DNA of 64,000 nucleotides, from positions 62,001 through 126,000 of the forward strand of contig JAFDXF010000006.1 in NCBI GenBank assembly GCA_018268055.1, in the 5' to 3' direction. This document shows positions 17,915-27,908 of the stretch, piece after piece. The notes beneath the pieces were generated by a model, which had not been told where the DNA came from, searched no databases, and worked only from the letters and a program-made list of their open reading frames with translations. The stretch is from Bacteroidota bacterium (GTDB taxonomy: Bacteria; Bacteroidota; Bacteroidia; Chitinophagales; Chitinophagaceae). Numbering within the stretch: the first letter of the stretch is position 1; each line of letters opens with the position of its first letter. A program made the translations under genes and the position numbers.

Positions 17915-19363
17915 ATGTCATTACTCAGATACGAATCACAGGTAAGACCGGCGCTGGTACACGGCGATAAGAGTTATCATCAAATCACAGAAGATATCTG
18001 TCGTCCGGTAGAAACCAAACCTTCCAGACTTTGGTGGATTGGTTTCATAATATCAGTTGCCTTACTCATTTTTGGTATTATCTCTGTTACCACAGAGGTT
18101 ATCTATGGTGTAGGCCAATGGAATCTTAATAAGACAGTGGGTTGGGGTTGGGATATTACCAACTTCGTATGGTGGGTAGGTATTGGTCACGCCGGTACGC
18201 TTATCTCTGCCATCTTATTACTTTTCCGTCAGGGATGGAGAACAGGTGTAAACAGAGCCGCAGAAGCGATGACCATCTTTGCAGTAATGTGTGCCGGTCA
18301 GTTTCCGGTTTGGCACATGGGTCGTGTTTGGGATGCCTTCTTCGTACTTCCTTATCCAAATACAAGAGGTCCTTTGTGGGTTAACTTTAACTCTCCTCTT
18401 CTTTGGGACGTATTTGCGATTTCAACTTATTTTACGGTATCATTATTATTCTGGTATTCAGGTCTTTTACCCGATTTGGCAACACTTCGGGATAGAGCAA
18501 AATTGAAATGGAGAAAAATGTTTTATGGCGTTGCTTCTTTCGGATGGACAGGAAGTACAAAACACTGGCAGCGCCACGAAGCCTTATCTTTAGTATTAGC
18601 CGGATTGAGTACACCACTTGTATTATCTGTACACACGATCGTATCATTTGACTTTGCCACATCAGTAGTTCCGGGATGGCACACTACTATCTTCCCGCCT
18701 TATTTCGTTGCGGGTGCTATCTTCTCCGGATTTGCAATGGTGCAAACACTGCTTGTAGTAACCCGAAAAGTTTTAGGACTTCAGGAATATATTACCATAG
18801 AACACGTAGAGGTAATGAATAAAGTAATTGTGCTTACCGGCTCTATCGTTGGTATCGCATACCTCACTGAGTTATTCATCTCTTGGTATGGTGCAAGTCC
18901 GTATGAAAATTTTGCATTCATGCAAAACCGTGTAAACCTTTTTAGCCCTTATGGATGGAGCTATTGGATCATGATGTTCTGTAACGTAGCATCTCCTCAA
19001 GTATTCTGGTCAAGAAAAATGAGAAGAAATCTTACCGTTACTTTCTTTATGTCTATCTTGATCAACATCGGTATGTGGTTTGAGCGTTTTGTAATTATCG
19101 TTACTTCTATTTATCGCGACTACTTGCCGAGTGCATGGAGTACATATTATACTCCAACAATATGGGAGGTAGGTTTCTATTTAGGCACGTTTGGCTTATT
19201 CTTTACATGCTTCTTCTTGTTTGCGAAGTACTTCCCTGTAATTGCAGTAGCAGAAATCAAGCATATCTTGAAACGCAGTGGCGACAACTTTAAAGAGAAG
19301 ATGGATGTAATTGAAAACGAATCAACAGAGCAATTTGCTGAAGAGCAATTGCATGAGCATTAA
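17915..19363 (+). CDS. actC: Alternative complex III subunit ActC, NrfD/PsrC-like quinol-binding membrane protein
   Basis: 482 residues and about ten hydrophobic helices, the NrfD/PsrC fold. In ACIII this subunit holds the menaquinol oxidation site beside ActB. Family features seen: NFVWWVGIGHAGTLISAIL near residue 90, FPVWHMGR, and HTIVSFDFATSVVPGWH near 245. The N-terminus is cytoplasmic with SYHQITEDI. Gene order (between actB and actD) and length agree with ActC. Confidence 0.96.
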   Translation: MSLLRYESQVRPALVHGDKSYHQITEDICRPVETKPSRLWWIGFIISVALLIFGIISVTTEVIYGVGQWNLNKTVGWGWDITNFVWWVGIGHAGTLISAILLLFRQGWRTGVNRAAEAMTIFAVMCAGQFPVWHMGRVWDAFFVLPYPNTRGPLWVNFNSPLLWDVFAISTYFTVSLLFWYSGLLPDLATLRDRAKLKWRKMFYGVASFGWTGSTKHWQRHEALSLVLAGLSTPLVLSVHTIVSFDFATSVVPGWHTTIFPPYFVAGAIFSGFAMVQTLLVVTRKVLGLQEYITIEHVEVMNKVIVLTGSIVGIAYLTELFISWYGASPYENFAFMQNRVNLFSPYGWSYWIMMFCNVASPQVFWSRKMRRNLTVTFFMSILINIGMWFERFVIIVTSIYRDYLPSAWSTYYTPTIWEVGFYLGTFGLFFTCFFLFAKYFPVIAVAEIKHILKRSGDNFKEKMDVIENESTEQFAEEQLHEH

Positions 19364-19408
19364 AATAAATTGAAAACGGGTAGATGATACCCTGAATATT
19401 TAATAACT

Positions 19409-19999
19409 ATGGGAGTTAAAAAATTTGTTGTAGGAAATTTTTACGATGAAGCAGTTTTATTTCCTGCCGTAAAGAAAACAAGACGTGCCGGATATAAAAT
19501 TCACGATGTATTTACGCCATTTCCGATACATGGTCTGGATAAAGCAATGGGATTGCGTGACACCAGTTTGCATACCGCCGGATTCATTTATGGAATAAGC
19601 GGAACAACATTGGCAGTGGGCTTTATTACATGGGCATTAAGTATTGACTGGCAATTAAACTTTGGCGGTAAACCTTACTTTGCATTACCTGCATGGATAC
19701 CAATTGCATTTGAATTGACTGTACTTTTTGCAGCAGTAGGTATGGTACTTACTTTTTGCTATCTATGCCAGTTGGCCCCATTTGTAAAGAAAGATCATTT
19801 TAATCCACGTTCTACCGATGATACTTTTGTTATGGCAGTAGAATGTACTGAAAAAACAAACGAAACAGAAGCAATCAGTTTTTTACAAAGTGTAGGAGCG
19901 CAAGATGTTCAGGTAATGTATCGGGAAACCGGATGGTGGATCGGCAGATATGACCGGGACACAATTAGATTTTCTAAAAAAGTAGAAGCAGCTAATTGA
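19409..19999 (+). CDS. actD: Alternative complex III subunit ActD (DUF3341)
   Basis: 196 residues, the normal DUF3341 size. Two transmembrane helices (about 60-85 and 98-122) are flanked by a conserved N-terminal segment with KIHDVFTPFPIHGLD and a C-terminal soluble part ending in a ferredoxin-like fold (VQVMYRETGWWIGRY). A structural subunit of ACIII with no cofactor known. Position between actC and actE is canonical. Confidence 0.95.
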   Translation: MGVKKFVVGNFYDEAVLFPAVKKTRRAGYKIHDVFTPFPIHGLDKAMGLRDTSLHTAGFIYGISGTTLAVGFITWALSIDWQLNFGGKPYFALPAWIPIAFELTVLFAAVGMVLTFCYLCQLAPFVKKDHFNPRSTDDTFVMAVECTEKTNETEAISFLQSVGAQDVQVMYRETGWWIGRYDRDTIRFSKKVEAAN

Positions 20000-20015
20000 T
20001 AATTATATATAATCA

Positions 20016-20678
20016 ATGATGATGAAAAAAGTTTTAATAGTATCACTGGGAGTTATTACGCTGGCCGCAACAACAGGTTGCAGTAAAGTTCGCCGTAGTC
20101 CCGGAAGCATTTATGCTCCGGATATGACGTATAGCCGTGCGTATGAAACGTATGCAGGGTTGGACAGTAATAAATTTACCAATGACCCCAATAAAGCAGG
20201 AAATAAAATATTTTATAATCACCAACCGGTAGAAGGTACCATAGCCGAAGGAGGAATACTTTATTCGTATCCGTATAAAAATGATTCGGCCGGTTATGCA
20301 CAATCAGCAAAAGAAGTAAACCCACTGGATGTTGCTTCTCTTGATATGAAAGAAGCTGAACGCTTGTATCTAATCAACTGCGGTATCTGCCATGGTAGCA
20401 AGTTGGATGGTAATGGACCTTTGTGGAAAGGTGGTGATGGACCGTACCCTGCAGCACCTAAAAACTTTATGGATGCAGCTATGAAGAGTATGCCTGAAGG
20501 AACTATGTACCATTCTGTAACTTATGGAAAAAACACCATGGGCAGCTATGCTTCTCAGCTTACTGTAAAGCAGAGATGGGAAGTGATTGCATTTATAAAA
20601 CAAAAACAAGGAGCAACAGGTGGAGCACCGGCTGCTGCAAAAGCAGATAGCACAACCGCTCCTAAAGCGAAACCATAA
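20016..20678 (+). CDS. actE: Alternative complex III subunit ActE, monoheme cytochrome c lipoprotein
   Basis: 220 residues. A signal peptide with a Cys at 22 (LAATTGCSK) suggests a lipoprotein anchored on the periplasmic side. A single CGICH heme site (122-126) lies in a cytochrome c domain with KNFMDAAMKSMPEGTMYH downstream, where a Met ligand is expected. The C-terminus is an Ala/Lys-rich tail. The start is ambiguous between three consecutive ATG codons. ActE passes electrons out of ACIII. Confidence 0.94.
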   Translation: MMMKKVLIVSLGVITLAATTGCSKVRRSPGSIYAPDMTYSRAYETYAGLDSNKFTNDPNKAGNKIFYNHQPVEGTIAEGGILYSYPYKNDSAGYAQSAKEVNPLDVASLDMKEAERLYLINCGICHGSKLDGNGPLWKGGDGPYPAAPKNFMDAAMKSMPEGTMYHSVTYGKNTMGSYASQLTVKQRWEVIAFIKQKQGATGGAPAAAKADSTTAPKAKP

Positions 20679-20711
20679 ACTAATTTTTGAAGTAATTATA
20701 AAAGAATACTG

Positions 20712-21956
20712 ATGATACTTAGGGAAAAATTTGAAGTGCCAAAAAAATACAACAGCTTCTCATTTATATTAATGGCAGTAGGCGTATTGGCTATTATTGG
20801 CTTGTATCTTACCACGCATGGTGGCGGTGGCACTGAAGAAGAAAAGAAAATTCAAGATGCACGTTTTTGGGCAAGCTTGCTACAAAACAGTGTGTTCTTT
20901 TTATTGATTGTAAACGCATCTATTTTCTTTATTGCTGCTACTACATTGACTTGGGGTGGATGGCAAATGACTTTTCGTAGAGTGCCTGAAGCTATAGCAG
21001 CAACAGTTCCGGTGATCGGACTAATTACATTGGTTATTTTATTATCAATCGTATTTGGCTCCAATCACACTATTTATCATTGGACGGATGAAGAGCATGT
21101 GAAGCACGATGCAATACTGAATTTTAAAAAAGGATTCCTGAATAAAGAATTTTATGTAATCGTATCAGTATTGGCTATTGGCCTTTGGTCTTTTCTTGGT
21201 TGGAAATTGAGAAAACTTTCTTTACAAGTAGATAATAATCCTTTTAAGACAAAGGAAGAAGCCAAAAAATATGTTTGGAATAATACAGTTTGGGCTGCTT
21301 TATACATGATTGTATTTGCACTCACTGTTATGTCTTCAATCCCTTGGCTATGGCTGATGAGTATTGATGCTCATTGGTATAGCACAATGTATAGCTGGTA
21401 CACTTTCGCAAGTACTTGGGTATCCGGTATTGCATTGATAGCATTGTTTGTAGTTTACTTAAAGAACAATAATTATTTGGAGTTAACCAATAAAGAGCAT
21501 TTGCATGACCTTGGCGTTATGATGTTTGCCTTTTCAATCTTCTGGACATATTTGTGGTATTCTCAGTTTATGTTGATCTGGTATGCAAACATTCCTGAAG
21601 AAACAACTTATTTCAAACCAAGGGCACAAGGTATTTATGGAGGTATATTCTGGTTGATGTTTATCATCAATTTCTTAGCACCATTATTAATTTTAATGAC
21701 AAGAGATGCAAAGAGAAAATATACAACCATTGCATTTATGTCAGTATTGATCATATTTGGTCACTGGCTAGATTTCTTCCAGATGGTATTCCCGGGGCCT
21801 TCCCCATCAAATGTGCCTTTGATAGTTTATGACTTTGCAATTGCAATGGGTTTTGTTGGATTGATTTTATATATAACAGGAAGAACATTAAGCAAGTATC
21901 CATTGATAGCAACAAATAATCCGTTTATTAAAGAAAGTGTGATACATCATACTTAA
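20712..21956 (+). CDS. actF: Alternative complex III subunit ActF, NrfD-like membrane protein
   Basis: 414 residues with about ten transmembrane helices. It is the second NrfD-like membrane subunit of ACIII, possibly lining a proton path. Segments with family character are HTIYHWTDEEHV, WLWLMSIDAHWYSTMYSWYTFAS and FGHWLDFFQMVFPG. It follows actE by 33 bases and precedes the oxidase subunit II gene by 58 bases, the order known for ACIII-oxidase supercomplex operons. Confidence 0.95.
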   Translation: MILREKFEVPKKYNSFSFILMAVGVLAIIGLYLTTHGGGGTEEEKKIQDARFWASLLQNSVFFLLIVNASIFFIAATTLTWGGWQMTFRRVPEAIAATVPVIGLITLVILLSIVFGSNHTIYHWTDEEHVKHDAILNFKKGFLNKEFYVIVSVLAIGLWSFLGWKLRKLSLQVDNNPFKTKEEAKKYVWNNTVWAALYMIVFALTVMSSIPWLWLMSIDAHWYSTMYSWYTFASTWVSGIALIALFVVYLKNNNYLELTNKEHLHDLGVMMFAFSIFWTYLWYSQFMLIWYANIPEETTYFKPRAQGIYGGIFWLMFIINFLAPLLILMTRDAKRKYTTIAFMSVLIIFGHWLDFFQMVFPGPSPSNVPLIVYDFAIAMGFVGLILYITGRTLSKYPLIATNNPFIKESVIHHT

Positions 21957-22014
21957 TTGATAAATCAGATTAATATTTTAGTAATCTTATTAACCGGAAT
22001 TTAGAAATATAATT

Positions 22015-23067
22015 ATGCAAGCATTTTTCATAATCGCAATTTTGGTACTAGGCCTTCTGGTAATCTTTCAGATTGCCAAAGCGAGTGAGTATGTATCTAT
22101 TCTTCAGGGTGAAGAAAAAGCAAGGAAGCAGAGTAATAAAATCAATGGATTTTTATTACTGGCCTTTCTGATTATCGGCCTTATAGGTGTTTATTATTGT
22201 AATGAATCATTAAAAGGAAAGATTCTCGGTGATGCAGCTTCAGATCATGGTGTATTAATAGACAAGTTATTGTATATAACATTAGGGATCACTTTCGTAG
22301 TATTTTTAGGCACTCATATAGCATTATTCTGGTTTGCTTACAAATATCAGGAATCGGACACCCGAAAAGCCTTTTATTATCCACACAATAACAAGTTGGA
22401 ATTGTTGTGGACTGCAGTACCTGCTATCACATTAACCATCTTGGTAGGCTTTGGTATTTTTTATTGGTTTAAAATCAATGGAGATCCTCCAAAGAATGCC
22501 AATGTGGTAGAAATAACCGGAAGCCAATTTAAGTGGGAGTTTCGCTATCCGGGCTTTGATAAAGTATTGGGTAAAAAATATTATAAGAATATTGATGACT
22601 TGAATAGCAATCCGCTTGGTCAGCTTTGGGACGATAAATACAATCAAGATGATATTTATTCTACCGGTGAGCCAATGAAGTTGGTAGTCAATAAGCCTGT
22701 TCAATTAGTTATTTACTCCAAAGATGTAATTCACGATGTAGGTCTTCCTCATTTTAGATTGAAGATGGATGCTGTACCCGGCACACCTACTACGATGTGG
22801 TTTACACCTTTATATACTACCAAGCAAATGAAAGAGAAAACAGGTAATCCAAATTTTGTTTATGAAATCGCCTGCGATCAGATGTGTGGAAAAGGACATA
22901 CGGGTATGCGCGGAGAAATAGAAGTAGTAACACAATCAGAATTTGATATGTGGATGGCAAGCAAAAAACCACAATACATAGTGGCTAATCCTGACAAGGA
23001 CCCATCTGCACCGAAACCAACAACAGATACTTTAAAAATTGCAGCAGCGACAACACTGCCAAAATAA
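22015..23067 (+). CDS. coxB: Cytochrome c oxidase subunit II
   Basis: 350 residues. It carries the CuA electron-entry site: His about 240 in VIHDVGLPHF, and the Cys-x3-Cys-x3-His-x2-Met set at 287, 291, 295 and 298 (ACDQMCGKGHTGM). Four hydrophobic helices precede the cupredoxin domain, two more than in the standard subunit, because of an N-terminal extension (about 1-60). No cytochrome c domain is fused, so this is aa3-like rather than caa3. A linker rich in Pro/Thr ends the protein. Seven bases separate it from coxA. Confidence 0.96.
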   Translation: MQAFFIIAILVLGLLVIFQIAKASEYVSILQGEEKARKQSNKINGFLLLAFLIIGLIGVYYCNESLKGKILGDAASDHGVLIDKLLYITLGITFVVFLGTHIALFWFAYKYQESDTRKAFYYPHNNKLELLWTAVPAITLTILVGFGIFYWFKINGDPPKNANVVEITGSQFKWEFRYPGFDKVLGKKYYKNIDDLNSNPLGQLWDDKYNQDDIYSTGEPMKLVVNKPVQLVIYSKDVIHDVGLPHFRLKMDAVPGTPTTMWFTPLYTTKQMKEKTGNPNFVYEIACDQMCGKGHTGMRGEIEVVTQSEFDMWMASKKPQYIVANPDKDPSAPKPTTDTLKIAAATTLPK

Positions 23068-23074
23068 ATAAACT

Positions 23075-24892
23075 ATGAGCGACGCAACTTTGCATTTACA
23101 TCCTGAAGTGGAAACTTCTCACCATGTGCACGCCGATGAGCATGATGTGCACCACCATAAGCAAACGTTTATAACTAAGTACATTTTTAGTACAGATCAT
23201 AAAACCATTGCAAAGCAATTCTTGATTACAGGTATGGCTTGGGCTGTTATTGGTGGTTTGTTTTCTGTATTGTTCAGATTACAATTGGGCTTTCCCGATC
23301 AAAGTTTTCCTTTTTTGGAAGATGTTTTTGGTCACTGGGCTAAAGGTGGTAAGATAAGTCCAGAGTTCTATTATGCATTGATAACCATGCACGGAACTAT
23401 CTTGGTTTTCTTTGTATTAACAGCAGGCTTGAGTGGAACATTTGCCAACTTTCTGATTCCATTGCAAATTGGGGCAAGAGATATGGCTTCTCCATTTTTA
23501 AATATGCTTTCTTACTGGTTCTTCTTCCTTTCCAGTATTATAATGTTCTCATCATTATTTATTTCCACAGGTCCTGCATCTGGTGGATGGACTTCATATC
23601 CGCCATTAAGTGCACTGGCGCAAGCATCTGAAGGATCAAAGTTGGGTATGGATTTATGGTTGGTAAGTATGGCATTTTTTATCGTGTCATCATTATTGGG
23701 TGGTTTGAACTATGTTTCTACCATATTGAATATGCGTACCAAAGGAATGTCGATGACCAGAATGCCACTAACTATGTGGGGTATATTCTTCACTGCGATA
23801 CTCGGTATTCTTTCTTTCCCTGTATTACTTTCAGGAGCAGTACTCTTATTATTTGATCGCAACCTTGGAACAAGTTTCTTCCTGAGCGATATTTATATCG
23901 CCGGTCAAGCATTACCAAATGAGGGTGGAAGTGCAATATTATTCCAACACTTGTTCTGGTTCCTTGGTCACCCTGAGGTGTATATTATCATATTACCAAC
24001 GATGGGTATAGTGTCGGAAATATTAGCTATCTATTCAAGAAAACCCATATTTGGTTACTTAGCAATGGTCGGCTCATTATTTACTATTTGTATTTTATCA
24101 TTACTTGTGTGGGCACACCACATGTTTGTTACAGGGTTGAATCCATTCCTTGGATCGGTATTCACTTTGTTGACCTTACTGATTGCGGTGCCTTCGGCCA
24201 TTAAGGTATTTAATTGGCTTACTACTATTTGGAGAGGCAGCATACGATTTACTCCTGCTATGTTATTCTCTATTGGTTTTGTAAGTATTTTCATATCGGG
24301 AGGTCTTACAGGTATATTCCTTGGAAATTCTACAATTGACATACATCTGCACGATACCATGTTTAATATCGCTCACTTTCACCTCGTGATGGGCGTAGCT
24401 GCATTCTTTGGAATGTTTGCAGGTATTTATCATTGGTTTCCAAAAATGTTTGGTCGATATATGAACAATACAATAGGCTACATACATTTTTGGATAACAT
24501 TAATTGGCGCATATCTTATTTTCTGGCCAATGCACTATCAGGGATTTGCCGGTATGCCGAGAAGATATTTTGATAAAAGCAGCTGGGTATCCTTTAATCA
24601 GTTCGCTGATTTGGATAAGATGATTACCGTTGTTACGATTATCGTATTTGCAACGCAGTTGATGTTCCTTTTCAACTTTTTCTATTCTATCTATAAAGGA
24701 AGAAAATCAACCGTACAAAATCCATGGAATGCTACAACACTTGAATGGACTACACCAATCAGACCCGGACATGGAAACTGGGATGGTGAAATTCCTGAAG
24801 TACATAGATGGCCTTATGATTATAGCAAAGACGGAAGAGATTTCATTCCTCAAACAGAACCGATTGGTGCTAATGAAAGTGTAGAGCACTAA
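23075..24892 (+). CDS. coxA: Cytochrome c oxidase subunit I
   Basis: 605 residues, about twelve transmembrane helices. Carries heme a, heme a3 and CuB: TMHGT (heme a ligand), FLGHPEVY (CuB His299 and Tyr303 crosslink, with Glu301 marking the A1 subfamily), WAHHMF (CuB His pair) and HFHLVMG (heme a3 and heme a ligands). Reduces O2 to water while pumping protons. The first 28 residues hold nine histidines, ahead of the conserved YIFSTDHKTIAKQ start of the family core. Sits between subunit II and heme O synthase. Confidence 0.97.
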   Translation: MSDATLHLHPEVETSHHVHADEHDVHHHKQTFITKYIFSTDHKTIAKQFLITGMAWAVIGGLFSVLFRLQLGFPDQSFPFLEDVFGHWAKGGKISPEFYYALITMHGTILVFFVLTAGLSGTFANFLIPLQIGARDMASPFLNMLSYWFFFLSSIIMFSSLFISTGPASGGWTSYPPLSALAQASEGSKLGMDLWLVSMAFFIVSSLLGGLNYVSTILNMRTKGMSMTRMPLTMWGIFFTAILGILSFPVLLSGAVLLLFDRNLGTSFFLSDIYIAGQALPNEGGSAILFQHLFWFLGHPEVYIIILPTMGIVSEILAIYSRKPIFGYLAMVGSLFTICILSLLVWAHHMFVTGLNPFLGSVFTLLTLLIAVPSAIKVFNWLTTIWRGSIRFTPAMLFSIGFVSIFISGGLTGIFLGNSTIDIHLHDTMFNIAHFHLVMGVAAFFGMFAGIYHWFPKMFGRYMNNTIGYIHFWITLIGAYLIFWPMHYQGFAGMPRRYFDKSSWVSFNQFADLDKMITVVTIIVFATQLMFLFNFFYSIYKGRKSTVQNPWNATTLEWTTPIRPGHGNWDGEIPEVHRWPYDYSKDGRDFIPQTEPIGANESVEH

Positions 24893-24962
24893 GCGCCTGA
24901 TGAAAAATGTGTAAGGATAGGGTTTTTTAAAAGTGTGTTTTTGAAAATATTGAGAAGGCTCT

Positions 24963-25853
24963 ATGAAGAATATAAAAGATTATTTGATTTTAATTAAGCC
25001 TTCACTAAGTATAATGGTGGTGTTCAGTAGCATTATGAGTTTTGCACTGTCGCCCGGATTTAAGGAGTACACTTCGGATGGAAATAGATGGATACATGTA
25101 CTCTTGCTCTTTGTAGGTGGAATGTTGGTAACTGGTAGTGCCAACTCAATCAACCAAACTGTAGAAAAAGATACCGATGCAGGAATGAAAAGAACTGCAA
25201 AACGACCTATTGCAGCCGGGCGTATGAGTGTAACAGAAGGATGGATATTCGCAATTGTTACCGGTACGTTGGGTGTTTTTATTCTTGGATATTTTTTCAA
25301 TTTGCTGACTGGAGGTCTTGCAGCATTTAGTTTATTTCTTTATGCATTTATCTATACACCGTTAAAGAAAGTAAGCTCCATTGCTGTATTGGTCGGCGCT
25401 ATACCAGGTGCACTTCCTTGCCTTATCGGCTGGACTGCAGGAACCGGTGAATTGTCAATGGGAGGATGGGTGTTGTTTGCATTTCAGTTCTTTTGGCAAT
25501 TCCCTCATTTTTGGGCTATTGCATGGGTAGCGCATAATGATTATTCAGCCGTAGGATTTAAGTTGCTGCCTGCAGATCAAGGGCCAACTAAATTTACAGC
25601 TTTACAAACAGTTCTTTATTCATTGGCATTGGTGCCGGTAACATTAGCACCTTATTATATAGACATGTGCAGTTATAATGATTTCAAAGGTATCGTAAGC
25701 ATAACTCTTGTAGTATTGGCTAATGTGTTTTTGTTGAGGCTATGTCTGATTTTATACAAAAAACTAGACTTGCCGTCTGCAAGAAAATTAATGTTTGGTT
25801 GTTATTTGTATTTGCCAATTGTAATGTTGGCTTGGTTATTAGCAAAAAATTAA
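24963..25853 (+). CDS. ctaB: Protoheme IX farnesyltransferase (heme O synthase)
   Basis: 296 residues, polytopic UbiA-family prenyltransferase. Adds farnesyl to heme b on the way to heme a for the adjacent oxidase. The first Asp-rich motif is complete (NSINQTVEKDTDAGMKR followed by TAKRP), as are a YTPLKK loop and FWQFPHFWAIAW with HNDY, the second ligand region. Length is normal. It lies between coxA and the first subunit III gene. No heme A synthase (CtaA) is in the window. Confidence 0.95.
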   Translation: MKNIKDYLILIKPSLSIMVVFSSIMSFALSPGFKEYTSDGNRWIHVLLLFVGGMLVTGSANSINQTVEKDTDAGMKRTAKRPIAAGRMSVTEGWIFAIVTGTLGVFILGYFFNLLTGGLAAFSLFLYAFIYTPLKKVSSIAVLVGAIPGALPCLIGWTAGTGELSMGGWVLFAFQFFWQFPHFWAIAWVAHNDYSAVGFKLLPADQGPTKFTALQTVLYSLALVPVTLAPYYIDMCSYNDFKGIVSITLVVLANVFLLRLCLILYKKLDLPSARKLMFGCYLYLPIVMLAWLLAKN

Positions 25854-25895
25854 ATACTGCGAAAACAGTATTTTAAAATATAAAGTAGTGAAATA

Positions 25896-26498
25896 ATGGT
25901 GAGTGATCTGGATTTAAATAGAACAAACGAAACTTCTTATAAAGAAAGTAAGAAAGATAGAATGCATCCGCATAAGTTCACTATGTGGATAGCTATTGCA
26001 AGTATCATTATGATGTTTGCGGGGCTGACAAGTGCATTTATTGTAAAGAGCAATAAAGAGAATTGGGTAACAGTTGACATACCTAAAATATTTTGGGTAT
26101 CAACAGCAGTTTTATTTTTAAGTAGCCTTGTAATGCACTTTGCTGTAAGATCTTTTAAACAAAGGGAAATGAGTAAGTATCAATTATTTTTGGCACTTAG
26201 TCTATTATTGGGTATTGCTTTTTTGGTTTTGCAGTGGAAAGGATTTAACCTGCTTTGGAATGATGAGCATGTTACTTTTAAAGGTGGAGGAGCAGGGCAG
26301 TTTCTATATGTAATATTCGGACTCCATTTGGTGCACGTATTAGGTGGAGTAGTAGCATTATTGGTAATATTTTTAAAGAGATTCTTTGGAAGAATAAAGA
26401 ACTATAATGTAGTACCCGTAGAAGTAATGGCTACCTATTGGTATTTTATTGACTTTCTATGGATTTATTTGCTCATATTTTTTATTGTTATAAATTAA
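25896..26498 (+). CDS. Cytochrome c oxidase subunit III family protein (short form)
   Basis: 200 residues and five hydrophobic helices. MHPHKFTMWIAIASIIMMFAGL opens the protein, with GLHLVHVLGG and a C-terminal ATYWYFIDFLWIYL, all typical of heme-copper oxidase subunit III. It is shorter than the next gene product and lacks the first two helices of the seven-helix form, as in bacterial five-helix subunit III. Two adjacent subunit III genes are usual in Bacteroidota cox operons. Confidence 0.92.
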   Translation: MVSDLDLNRTNETSYKESKKDRMHPHKFTMWIAIASIIMMFAGLTSAFIVKSNKENWVTVDIPKIFWVSTAVLFLSSLVMHFAVRSFKQREMSKYQLFLALSLLLGIAFLVLQWKGFNLLWNDEHVTFKGGGAGQFLYVIFGLHLVHVLGGVVALLVIFLKRFFGRIKNYNVVPVEVMATYWYFIDFLWIYLLIFFIVIN

Positions 26499-26529
26499 TT
26501 TCAGAAATAAACAGATTTTATAATTAATT

Positions 26530-27408
26530 ATGTCAACACAAACAACAACAGCGCAACAGGTCAGATGGTGGAGCGGCGGTAAAAGCCCCTTCAATTTAGA
26601 ATACGGCAAGTTGATGATGTGGTATTTTCTGATTAGTGACGCACTAACATTTGGCGGATTTTTAATTTCTTATGGTACTGTTAGATTTAGCCAAAACTAT
26701 TGGCCGGATCCCAACGTAGTGTTTAATGCATTTCCCGGCGCTGGCCATGCTAATCTGCCTTTGGCATTTGTGAGTGTAATGACTTTTATCTTGATTCTTA
26801 GTTCTGTTACCATGGTTTTTGCAGTGCATGCAGGACACAATCACGACAAAAAAGGCGTTATCAAATGGCTCTTTTGGACAATCATTGGAGGTTTTGCTTT
26901 CTTAGCTTGTCAGGCTTGGGAGTGGACGCACCTTATCACCGGCGAACATTTAGTTTTGGCTGATGGTAAGTTAGATATGATTGGTCAAACAATGTCTGCT
27001 AACCCATGGGGAGAATTAGTAACCGATAAAGCAGCATTGGCTAATGCACTGAATGCGACACCGCATGATATGTTGGTAAAAATCGTACACAGTCATAATC
27101 ATACACAATCCATTCAAGAGCTTGCGGCAATGACCGATCAGCAATTGAAAGGAATGGTAAATGTAGCGGAGATGCATATCAGAGAGAAAGGCCCTGTTGG
27201 TTTTGGAAACTTTTTCTATGAGATCACCGGCTTTCACGGTTTCCACGTTTTCACCGGTGTAATGGCCAATATTGTGATGCTGGTCATGACACAAAAGAAT
27301 GTATTTGAAAAACGCGGCCATTATTTAATGATAGAAAAAGCAGGTTTGTATTGGCATTTTGTGGATCTGGTATGGGTTTTTGTATTCTTATGTTTCTATT
27401 TGATTTAA
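26530..27408 (+). CDS. Cytochrome c oxidase subunit III family protein (long form with inserted loop)
   Basis: 292 residues. The core matches subunit III: MMWYFLISDALTFGGFL, SVTMVFAVHAGHN, CQAWEWTHL and a C-terminal FHGFHVFTGV ... GLYWHFVDLVWVFVFL. Between helices, about residues 137-225, there is a soluble insertion with LADGKLDMIG and IVHSHNHTQSIQELAAM, longer than in the neighbouring copy. Twenty-one bases or so separate it from the subunit IV gene. Confidence 0.92.
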   Translation: MSTQTTTAQQVRWWSGGKSPFNLEYGKLMMWYFLISDALTFGGFLISYGTVRFSQNYWPDPNVVFNAFPGAGHANLPLAFVSVMTFILILSSVTMVFAVHAGHNHDKKGVIKWLFWTIIGGFAFLACQAWEWTHLITGEHLVLADGKLDMIGQTMSANPWGELVTDKAALANALNATPHDMLVKIVHSHNHTQSIQELAAMTDQQLKGMVNVAEMHIREKGPVGFGNFFYEITGFHGFHVFTGVMANIVMLVMTQKNVFEKRGHYLMIEKAGLYWHFVDLVWVFVFLCFYLI

Positions 27409-27431
27409 TAAACTTTAATTAAAAATAAATT

Positions 27432-27881
27432 ATGCAGCATCCCGCATTTGAAGAAGTAACTTTTCATCCGGACCATTCGGACGAAGTAAGTTTTAAGAAA
27501 AAAATTATTAAGACAACGGTTATACTTTCTATTATTACGTTAATAGAATTAGGACTTGGTCTTTTAATTCACGCTTTGCATCTTCCGGATAATCTTGGAA
27601 GGTTGTTGATTAAAGGAGTGATTATCATTCTTTCTTTAGCAAAAGTATTTTACATTGTTTCTGTGTTTATGCATTTGGGCGATGAAAAGAGAAATATGAT
27701 AATGACGATCGTAGTGCCTTCAATGTTATTCATTTGGTTTATGGTGGCTTTTATGGCGGACGGAGTTTCGTTCAAAAATCTCCGTAATAAGTATAACAAT
27801 GATTACAAAGTAGGTGGTATGCCAGCGAAAGCTCAACCAAGTCAAAACACCGCACCCATAACACCCGGTGGCAGAAATTAA
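27432..27881 (+). CDS. Cytochrome c oxidase subunit IV (prokaryotic type)
   Basis: 149 residues with three transmembrane helices (about 25-45, 55-75 and 85-105), the fold of prokaryotic cytochrome c oxidase subunit IV (COX4_pro family). Helix II contains KVFYIVSVFMHLGDEKRN, a typical segment. Pro/Gln-rich C-terminal tail. Last oxidase structural gene before a predicted terminator. Confidence 0.9.
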   Translation: MQHPAFEEVTFHPDHSDEVSFKKKIIKTTVILSIITLIELGLGLLIHALHLPDNLGRLLIKGVIIILSLAKVFYIVSVFMHLGDEKRNMIMTIVVPSMLFIWFMVAFMADGVSFKNLRNKYNNDYKVGGMPAKAQPSQNTAPITPGGRN

Positions 27882-27908
27882 GTATTTGATAAATATATTT
27901 ATTGAACC

